A stretch of 64,000 bases of DNA, from positions 2,989,501-3,053,500 of the forward strand of contig NZ_CP102263.1 of the NCBI RefSeq assembly GCF_025147485.1, in the 5' to 3' direction. Made by a program: the position numbers and the translations under genes. The notes beneath the pieces are model-generated. The model worked only from the letters and a program-made list of their open reading frames with translations, was not told where the DNA came from and made no database searches. The DNA is from Bacteroides uniformis. Lineage in GTDB: Bacteria > Bacteroidota > Bacteroidia > Bacteroidales > Bacteroidaceae. Below, piece after piece: positions 58,130 through 64,000 of the stretch. Position 1 is the stretch's first letter, and each line of letters starts with the position of its first letter.

Positions 58130-58750
58130 TTATCCCCCTACATATACTACTTTCTTTGTCTCGAAGAACTCCTCTTCAAAGAACTCCTTCAAGTCCCACA
58201 ACGTGGTCTTGTTCTTGACGGGCATGGTTTCATTTCCCAATTCGCCCCCCTTGAGGCAAATCAGTCCGTTGGGCAATGCATTCTGCTGTTTGGAGGAGAT
58301 GTTCTTGCGGATAATCTTCAGTAGGTCTGTCAGCGGCATCACGGCACGGCTCACCACAAAGTCGAACTTCCCTTTTTCCTCTTCTGCGCGGGCATGGCGG
58401 AAGGTGATGTTTTTCAGCCCGATGCTGTTGGCTATTTCGGAGGCTACGCGTACTTTCTTTCCGATGCTGTCCACCAGATGGAATTGTACTTCGGGGAAAA
58501 GGATGGCAAGCGGGATTCCCGGAAAGCCTCCTCCCGTGCCGAGGTCCATAATTTGTGTCCCCGGTCTGAACCTGATTACCTTGGCTATGCCCAGAGAGTG
58601 CAGCACATGGTGTTCGTACAAGTTCTCTATATCTTTGCGTGAAATGACATTAATCTTAGAGTTCCAGTCCAGATAGAGGTCGTAGAGTGCGGCAAACTGC
58701 CGTTTCTGTTCTTCCGTCAAGTCCGGGAAATATTTGAGTATTAAATCCAT
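58130..58750 (-). CDS. rsmG: 16S rRNA (guanine(527)-N7)-methyltransferase
   Basis: A 206-aa SAM methyltransferase. Motif I is MDLGTGGGFPGIPLAI, followed by HLVDSIGKKVRVASEIAN and the ARAEE and VSRAVMPL segments typical of RsmG/GidB. N-terminal helices with YLDWNSKINVIS and HHVLHSLG are also conserved. Loss of this enzyme gives low-level streptomycin resistance in several bacteria. ATG 58750 is chosen over an extension to 58774. Confidence 0.95.
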   Translation of the reverse strand: MDLILKYFPDLTEEQKRQFAALYDLYLDWNSKINVISRKDIENLYEHHVLHSLGIAKVIRFRPGTQIMDLGTGGGFPGIPLAILFPEVQFHLVDSIGKKVRVASEIANSIGLKNITFRHARAEEEKGKFDFVVSRAVMPLTDLLKIIRKNISSKQQNALPNGLICLKGGELGNETMPVKNKTTLWDLKEFFEEEFFETKKVVYVGG

Positions 58751-58787
58751 TGTGAATTTTATATTGATAGACAATTGATTACAGTTC

Positions 58788-59654
58788 CTATTCGCCGTCT
58801 GTTTTTATAGCGCTGCTTAATACAATGAATTTACCGTTCATCAGAGGGGCTATGTCCTCATAAGACAACGTGATTTTGGTTGCTCCCATTACGTATGGGG
58901 CAATTTCATATACATTATAATAGAAGGTGATTCCCGTTGGGTCCAGGTAGAAATTCTCGATAGGCTCCAGGTCACCGGTGGTGGCGTAACCCATGTCCTC
59001 CAGCTCTTGGCGGGTGCTGACGTTGTTGTCTGCCATCAGCTGTTTCCAAAGCAAGTCGGTCAGCGCTTCCTTATAGTCGCCTTCAAAGAGGTCGTCCAGG
59101 CGGATGGGGCTTAGGGTCTTTAGGTCGAGGTTGAGGAAGGTGGACATATAGATGCCGTGTGCGCCGCCGGTATATTCGTTGTAATCTATACGGTAGGTCA
59201 GTACCAAGGTATTGCACAACTGCACATGGCTTTCGATTCCTTTATAATAGGAATACCAGGCTCCTATGCTTTCTTCGTCCTCCTTGTCCTGCTCATCCTT
59301 TTTGTACATAGGCTCCAGGTCATTGCGGTAGTCGCCGACATATTTCTCCGTATATTTCTTGACAGCTTCTTCGGGTGTCATCGCCATGTACTTGTCGCCG
59401 AAGCAGGCGGAGAGGAAGAAGGCGTTCAGACTGTCTTTCAGCCTCACGTCGGATGACTGGCTGGCGTAGGCAACGTTGAGGATGAGGTTGCAGGCCGGCT
59501 TGGCTGTGTCTCCGAAGAGATGTACGGTTTCGTTTACTTGTATACTGTCGAACTCCAACGCGTATGCGTTTTTGTTCACGGTGTTACCGCAGGAAAAGAA
59601 AAAGCCGCTTGCCGCAAGCAGAAGGACAAGTAGGCTGACAGTTTGCTTTTTCAT
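58788..59654 (-). CDS. DUF3298 / RsiV-like lipoprotein
   Basis: A 288-aa lipoprotein with lipobox FFSC (Cys 22) and no acidic residues directly after it, so probably periplasmic. The body has the DUF4163/DUF3298 pattern, with YTGGAHGIYMSTFLNLDLKT and the DLFEGDYKEALTDLLW segment, and YDVAPYV-like YEIAPYVMGA at the end. The family includes the extracellular lysozyme-sensing part of RsiV, but Gram-negative members are of unknown role. First gene of the operon that continues with rsmG. Confidence 0.85.
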   Translation of the reverse strand: MKKQTVSLLVLLLAASGFFFSCGNTVNKNAYALEFDSIQVNETVHLFGDTAKPACNLILNVAYASQSSDVRLKDSLNAFFLSACFGDKYMAMTPEEAVKKYTEKYVGDYRNDLEPMYKKDEQDKEDEESIGAWYSYYKGIESHVQLCNTLVLTYRIDYNEYTGGAHGIYMSTFLNLDLKTLSPIRLDDLFEGDYKEALTDLLWKQLMADNNVSTRQELEDMGYATTGDLEPIENFYLDPTGITFYYNVYEIAPYVMGATKITLSYEDIAPLMNGKFIVLSSAIKTDGE

Positions 59655-59702
59655 ATTGAATTTCGTTTATAAATCAACATATCAATCAAAAAACTTTATC
59701 GA

Positions 59703-59710
59703 CAAATATA
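59703..59710 (-). promoter_or_regulatory. -7 element upstream of the DUF3298-rsmG-gcvP operon
   Basis: TATATTTG on the minus strand, about 50 nt before the DUF3298 start; -33 position reads TGTG, a partial match. Confidence 0.5.
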
Positions 59711-59776
59711 GAACTTATTAACGAACTGCACACATAAAAAAGGAAAAATTAATTCCGGCAAACGGTTAAAACTTTC

Positions 59777-59784
59777 TATCTTTG
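59777..59784 (+). promoter_or_regulatory. -7 element of the metal-handling operon
   Basis: TATCTTTG ends 8 nt before the start codon of the Cys-rich protein, so the predicted leader is only a few bases. No -33 TTTG is recognisable. Confidence 0.5.
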
Positions 59785-59792
59785 CAGCGCTT

Positions 59793-60191
59793 ATGAAGGA
59801 ACTCCGTTACATACTGGCTGTACTCTTTTCCTCCCTTATCATTATAAGCGGAGTGGGGATTTCTGTAGTTCAGTATTGCTGTGCCGGATGCGAGACGACG
59901 CAAAGCTGCTGCACTTCCGGCTGTTCCAAATGCCATAATACACATCGTGCCTCACGGCAAACATGTAAGGATACCGGCTGTACAGCCGTCTACTACAAGG
60001 TGGATTTCGTGAAGCATGCACACGAGTCTGTTTCGTTCGTGCCATTCCTTACACTGTTTTGCGAGCAACTGCCGCTGTTTGATCACTCCTTGCCGCAGGT
60101 GGCTTGTACTCCGAGAGTTGTTTCAGGAGCACCGCCATATGTCGTCGGCTCGCGTCATTATCTGGCGCTCTATTCCACGCTTCTCATTTAG
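59793..60191 (+). CDS. small Cys-rich membrane-anchored protein of the metal operon
   Basis: A 132-aa protein with an N-terminal hydrophobic helix (residues 5-26) that may be a signal or anchor, then a cluster of nine Cys within about 30 residues: YCCAGCETTQSCCTSGCSKC. It then has scattered His residues and GAPP near the end. The layout (hydrophobic start, YC, CC, PP) resembles the small HYC_CC_PP-type proteins found before TonB receptors in Bacteroidetes; this link is tentative. A metal-binding role is likely from composition and its neighbours. Confidence 0.6.
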   Translation: MKELRYILAVLFSSLIIISGVGISVVQYCCAGCETTQSCCTSGCSKCHNTHRASRQTCKDTGCTAVYYKVDFVKHAHESVSFVPFLTLFCEQLPLFDHSLPQVACTPRVVSGAPPYVVGSRHYLALYSTLLI

Positions 60192-60274
60192 TGTTGTTTT
60201 ATACGGGGCAATGACATGAATTGTCCGGAGGGAACTGTTTGTTTTTTAATCACTTCTTTAAGTATAAAACAGAA

Positions 60275-62491
60275 ATGAAATATAGTTTGATAGCCATTCT
60301 TCTGTTCTCTTTCACCGCCTTGCAGGCGCAGGTAAAGGGAACGGTAAAGGATAATTTGGGCGACCCGATTGCGGGTGCCAACCTCTTCTGGCAGGGAACC
60401 ACTCAAGGCACCACCACTTCGGCGGACGGTACTTTCTCCTTGTCCAAACCCAATGACAAGCATATGCTTGTAGTCAGCTTTATCGGTTTTGAGAACGATA
60501 CGATACACGTCAGTAACCGCAATGAGACGCTCGACATTGTCTTGCGCGAAGGGGTGGAACTGAGCGAGGTGAATGTGGTCAGCCGTAAGTTGGGCACCAT
60601 GAAGCTGCGCAACAGTGTGATGAATGAAGATATGATAAGCAGCGCCGAGTTGAGTCGTGCCGCCTGCTGTAACCTGGGAGAGAGTTTTGTGACCAATCCC
60701 TCGGTGGACGTCACCTACTCTGACGCCGCCACCGGTGCCAAGCAAATCAAGCTTCTCGGCTTGTCCGGTACGTATGTGCAGATGATGACGGAGAATATCC
60801 CCAACTACCGCGGCTCTGCCGCCCCCTACGGACTGGGTTATGTACCCGGGCCATGGATGCAGAGTATTCAGGTGAGCAAGGGCAGTTCATCCGTGAAGAA
60901 CGGCTATGAGGCCATCACGGGACAAATCAATGTGGAATTCAAGAAACCCCAGTTGCCCGAAGCCGATTGGTTTTCCGCCAACCTCTTTGCCAGCAGCACC
61001 AACCGTTATGAAGCCAATGCCGATGCCACGGTGAAACTCTCCAAACGTTGGAGCACCTCTTTGCTGGCGCATTACGAGAATGAGACCAAAGCTCACGACA
61101 GCAACGACGACGGCTTTGCCGACATCCCCCGCGTGGAGCAGTACAACCTCTGGAACCGCTGGGCATACATGGGCGACCGTTACGTCTTCCAGGCAGGCAT
61201 CAAAGTGCTTACAGAAGACCGCAACAGCGGGCAAGTCAGCCATGGCAAAACGTCCCTGGCAGACCCTTATAAGATAAGTATAGGTACCGACCGCTACGAA
61301 GCTTTCACCAAGAACGCCTATATATTCAACAAGGAGAAGAATACCAACCTGGCATTGATTCTCTCCGGCTCCCTGCACAAGCAGGATGCCTTGTACGGAC
61401 GGAAAATCTACGATGTGGACCAGCACAACGCTTATGCCTCCTTGCTGTTCGAGACGGAACTGACCAAGCGTCAAAGCCTTTCTGCCGGACTGAGCTTCAA
61501 CTATGACTCCTACGACCAGCACTACCGCCTGGACAATGACGCCGCACAGCCTTTGACAAAGAAATTCACCAAAGAAGCCGTCCCCGGTGCCTACGTGCAG
61601 TACACCTACAACTGGGACGATAAACTGGTGCTGATGGGCGGTATCCGCGGCGACCATAGCAGTGAGTACGGCTATTTCGTCACTCCGCGTTTCCATGTGA
61701 AGTACAATCCCAACGAGTATGTACATTTCCGTCTTTCGGCAGGAAAGGGATACCGCACGAACCATGTGCTGGCCGAGAATAACTACCTGCTGGCAAGCAG
61801 CCGCCGGATAGACATCGCCAAACGTCTTGACCAGGATGAGGCCTGGAACTATGGCGCAAGCACTTCCGCCTATATTCCCTTGTTCGGCAAAACCTTGAAC
61901 CTGAATGCGGAATACTATTACACGGATTTCAGCAAGCAGGTGGTGGTGGATATGGATACGGACCCGCATGCCGTTCTGTTCTACAACCTTCACGGCCGTT
62001 CCTGTTCGCAGGTAGTGCAGGTGGAGGCAAGCTATCCGTTCTTCCAGGGTTTCACCTTTACCGCGGCTTACCGTTGGACGGATGCCAAGACGAATTACAA
62101 CGGAGAGCTGATGGAGAAACCCCTTACCAGCAAGTATAAAGGTTTGCTGACGGCTTCTTATCAGACACCTTTGGGATTGTGGCAGTTTGATGTGACTTTG
62201 CAGTTGAACGGTGGCGGGCGCATGCCGGCTCCATACGAACTGACAGACGGCAACTGGTCGTGGGAAAGGCGTTATGGCGGCTTCGAGCAGTTGAGTGCCC
62301 AGGTGACGCGCTATTTCCGTCGCTGGTCTATATACGTCGGTGGCGAGAACCTGACAAACTTCAAGCAGAAAAACCCCATCATCGATGCTTCCAATCCCTG
62401 GGGAAGCAACTTTGATGCTACGATGGTGTGGGGACCGATGCATGGGGCAAAAGCCTATGTAGGTGTCCGTTTTAACTTGCCGAGAATATAA
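60275..62491 (+). CDS. TonB-dependent receptor with CC motif in the plug, probable metal receptor
   Basis: A 738-aa outer-membrane receptor: signal peptide ending LQAQ (about residue 17), a CarboxypepD-reg-like domain (18-100), a plug (about 115-240) and a barrel ending VRFNLPRI. The plug carries SRAACCNLGESFVTNPSVDV, a Cys pair followed by the GAKQIKLLGL block. Plugs of this type recur beside HMA proteins and P-type ATPases, so copper or another soft metal is the probable cargo. It lies 83 bp after the Cys-rich gene. ATG 60275 is chosen as the start of the signal peptide. Confidence 0.85.
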   Translation: MKYSLIAILLFSFTALQAQVKGTVKDNLGDPIAGANLFWQGTTQGTTTSADGTFSLSKPNDKHMLVVSFIGFENDTIHVSNRNETLDIVLREGVELSEVNVVSRKLGTMKLRNSVMNEDMISSAELSRAACCNLGESFVTNPSVDVTYSDAATGAKQIKLLGLSGTYVQMMTENIPNYRGSAAPYGLGYVPGPWMQSIQVSKGSSSVKNGYEAITGQINVEFKKPQLPEADWFSANLFASSTNRYEANADATVKLSKRWSTSLLAHYENETKAHDSNDDGFADIPRVEQYNLWNRWAYMGDRYVFQAGIKVLTEDRNSGQVSHGKTSLADPYKISIGTDRYEAFTKNAYIFNKEKNTNLALILSGSLHKQDALYGRKIYDVDQHNAYASLLFETELTKRQSLSAGLSFNYDSYDQHYRLDNDAAQPLTKKFTKEAVPGAYVQYTYNWDDKLVLMGGIRGDHSSEYGYFVTPRFHVKYNPNEYVHFRLSAGKGYRTNHVLAENNYLLASSRRIDIAKRLDQDEAWNYGASTSAYIPLFGKTLNLNAEYYYTDFSKQVVVDMDTDPHAVLFYNLHGRSCSQVVQVEASYPFFQGFTFTAAYRWTDAKTNYNGELMEKPLTSKYKGLLTASYQTPLGLWQFDVTLQLNGGGRMPAPYELTDGNWSWERRYGGFEQLSAQVTRYFRRWSIYVGGENLTNFKQKNPIIDASNPWGSNFDATMVWGPMHGAKAYVGVRFNLPRI

Positions 62492-62519
62492 TATTATTTA
62501 TTAAATCAATAGCAAAACA

Positions 62520-62831
62520 ATGAAAACAAGAAGATTTTTAGTTGCTTTGGCAGCCGTACTGTTCTGTACGACTGCCGCAATGGCAAAAGACATCCGTACA
62601 GCCGTGTTCAAGGTGGCACAGATGAAGTGTGAGAACTGTGTAAGGAAGATAAACAATAACATCCGTTTTGAGAAGGGACTGAAGGACTTCCACACAGACC
62701 TGAAGACAAAGACGGTAACCATCACGTATGATGCCGACAAGACCAATGTGGAAAAGTTGAAAGAAGGTTTCCAAAAGTTCCATTATGAAGCGGAGTTTGT
62801 CAAGGAAACCAAGCAGGACGATAAGAAGTAA
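62520..62831 (+). CDS. secreted HMA-domain metal-binding protein
   Basis: A 103-aa protein with a signal peptide (KTRRFLVALAAVLFCTTAAMA, cleavage near residue 22) followed by a heavy-metal-associated domain with the CxxC motif MKCENC (Cys 37, Cys 40) and the beta-alpha-beta-beta-alpha-beta pattern of copper chaperones. The C-terminus is Lys/Asp-rich. Unlike CopZ it would act in the periplasm, so it may hand metal between the receptor and the ATPase or bind excess. It lies 28 bp after the receptor. Confidence 0.9.
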   Translation: MKTRRFLVALAAVLFCTTAAMAKDIRTAVFKVAQMKCENCVRKINNNIRFEKGLKDFHTDLKTKTVTITYDADKTNVEKLKEGFQKFHYEAEFVKETKQDDKK

Positions 62832-62852
62832 TTGAACAAACTGCTCATTCCA

Positions 62853-62879
62853 GTTGTTGCTTTATTAAAGCGGAACAAC
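62853..62879 (+). other. Intercistronic stem-loop before the P-type ATPase
   Basis: GTTGTT pairs with AACAAC around an inner GCTTTATTAAAGC hairpin. It could separate expression of the HMA protein from that of the ATPase. Confidence 0.5.
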
Positions 62880-62901
62880 AACCATCTAAAAAATAAATCG
62901 A

Positions 62902-64000
62902 ATGAGCAATATAATTACTAAGGCACATCCCGTGCCGGATATGCACAGCACGGGATTGCGCGTCGTCGGTGCATGGCTTTTTGCCATCGTACTGATACTG
63001 TTTTCTACAGTCTTTGTGCATGTACCCTATACCCGTGAAATACAGATGGTACTGGCAATTCCGGTACTGCTGTTTTTCGGCGCTCCTTTTTATGCCGGTG
63101 CCTGGAAGGGAACCCGGTCGGGCCGCAACAATATAGACCGTCTGGTGGCGCTTACCACCTCTGTGGCTTTTCTGTTCAGTGTGTTCAACACTTTCTTCCC
63201 GGATTATTGGCTGGGCATCGGGCTGGAACCGAATGTCTATTATGGGGTTGCCGCCGTCATCATCGCCTTTTCCCTGACCGGCGACTTTATGGAGGAACGT
63301 GCCCGGCGAAATGTGTCGGCGGCTATCTGCCGGTTGGGAGGCTGGCAGCATAACGCAGCCCGCGTACTGCCGGAGAAGCAACGCATTGACGACCGTGTTG
63401 CCGAGCTTTTTGTCCCGGTCATTCTCATCATTTCCCTGCTGACCTTTTTTATATGGGTGTTCTTCGGAGGCATAGATGTAGTGTCACACGGTCTGTTTGC
63501 CGCTTTGTCCGTATTGGTGGTGGCTTGTCCGTGTGTGGTAGGGCTGGCCACTCCAGTAGCTTTGGCGGCGGGCCTCAATAAAGCTGCCCGCAATCATATC
63601 CTTATCAGGGACACTTCCGCTTTAGAGCAGATGCGTAATGTGGATGTGGTGGTATTCGACAAGACCGGGACTCTGACAGAAGGGCATCCTACGGTAATAG
63701 GCTGGCTGTGGGCGCAAGGGCAGGAGGAGCATTATAAAGATGTACTGCTTGCCGCCGAGTCTACTTCGGACCATCCTCTGGCAGAAGCTATCGTTACGGC
63801 CCTGGAAGGGGAGGAGCAGGTTATCCCTGCCCATTTGGACGGTTTCGAAAGCATTGCCGGAAAAGGTGTCAGAGTGGCCTATCAAGGTGCGGAATATTGG
63901 GTAGGAAGCCATAAACTGCTGAAAGATTATCAAGCCAATTTGTCGGATATTCTGGCCGATATGCTGACGCAATATGAATCGGACGGAAACAGCATAGTCT
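62902..64000 (+). CDS. P1B-type ATPase lacking the actuator domain (partial, runs off the window)
   Basis: A 366-codon start of a heavy-metal P-type ATPase. Present: N-terminal helices (19-125, GAPFYAGAWKGTRSG and NNIDRLVAL), the helix bearing CPC (209-211, ACPCVVGLATPVALAAG), the phosphorylation motif DKTGTLTEG (D253), the HP motif SDHPLAEAI and GKGV in the N domain. Missing: after EERARRNVSAAICRLGG and NAARVL (residue 156) the chain goes straight into PEKQRIDDRVAELFVPVI, so the whole actuator domain with TGE (about 100 residues in relatives) is absent in frame. There is no N-terminal HMA domain; a separate secreted HMA protein is encoded upstream. Confidence 0.85.
   Translation, partial: MSNIITKAHPVPDMHSTGLRVVGAWLFAIVLILFSTVFVHVPYTREIQMVLAIPVLLFFGAPFYAGAWKGTRSGRNNIDRLVALTTSVAFLFSVFNTFFPDYWLGIGLEPNVYYGVAAVIIAFSLTGDFMEERARRNVSAAICRLGGWQHNAARVLPEKQRIDDRVAELFVPVILIISLLTFFIWVFFGGIDVVSHGLFAALSVLVVACPCVVGLATPVALAAGLNKAARNHILIRDTSALEQMRNVDVVVFDKTGTLTEGHPTVIGWLWAQGQEEHYKDVLLAAESTSDHPLAEAIVTALEGEEQVIPAHLDGFESIAGKGVRVAYQGAEYWVGSHKLLKDYQANLSDILADMLTQYESDGNSIV

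Overview
The window reads as a chromosomal segment of a gut Bacteroides or close relative in the Bacteroidales. The evidence is several promoters of the Bacteroides type (TTTG, about 20 nt, TAnnTTTG), TonB-dependent receptors with an N-terminal carboxypeptidase-regulatory-like domain, lipoproteins with acidic residues just after the lipidated cysteine, DUF4492 upstream of cydAB, and a serC-serA-DUF1015 operon. Genes are dense. No insertion sequence, prophage, CRISPR array or rRNA operon is visible; one tRNA-Lys(UUU) is present.

Layout. 0-2.6 kb: oxidative pentose phosphate operon (gnd end, zwf, pgl), convergent with a YhiM-like membrane protein. 3.8-5.4 kb: pdxH and a TonB-like protein. 5.6-5.74 kb: a probable small RNA with its own consensus promoter, two hairpins and a terminator. 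5.8-12.5 kb (minus): a TolC/MacA/ATPase/MacB-type efflux operon with a LytS/LytT-type two-component pair. 12.7-15.8 kb (plus): DUF4492-cydA-cydB, cytochrome bd oxidase. 15.9-18.8 kb (minus): mtgA, an OmpA-like lipoprotein, a MATE exporter. 18.8-23.2 kb (minus): potABCD polyamine importer, with duplicated regulatory domains in PotA and a membrane anchor on PotD. 23.4-28.7 kb: SDR oxidoreductase, secreted GH36 alpha-galactosidase, tRNA-Lys, EttA. 28.9-35.6 kb (plus): TonB-dependent receptor, a two-domain surface lipoprotein and a surface NUC1-family nuclease, which I read as a candidate nucleic-acid capture locus. 35.7-43.6 kb (plus): DbpA-like helicase, serine biosynthesis operon, flavoprotein, FKBP, a 60-aa protein, MATE exporter. 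43.6-44.8 kb (minus): glycerate kinase. 44.8-46.6 kb: an AT-rich accessory scar with a DUF2971 gene and decayed nucleotidyltransferase-like and MmeI-type methyltransferase-like fragments. 46.6-49.2 kb: YigZ, an orphan HpaII-like protein, a nitroreductase. 49.3-53.8 kb (minus): a GntR-regulated ABC operon ending in an outer-membrane barrel, with an unlisted 37-aa membrane peptide and a clear palindromic operator. 53.9-59.7 kb (minus): DUF3298 lipoprotein, rsmG, MBL hydrolase, gcvP, hemolysin III. 59.8-64 kb (plus): a metal-handling operon (Cys-rich protein, TonB receptor with a CC pair in the plug, secreted HMA protein, P-type ATPase running off the window).

Most notable: the P-type ATPase at the right end runs from the start of its cytoplasmic loop directly into the following membrane helix, so the actuator domain with the TGE motif is absent in frame while CPC, DKTGT and the HP motif are kept. 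Other items to check are the TonB receptor/lipoprotein/nuclease locus, the small RNA, dispersed inverted elements and 21-bp tandem repeats between genes, a perfect 56-bp palindrome, and the substituted catalytic histidine in SerA.
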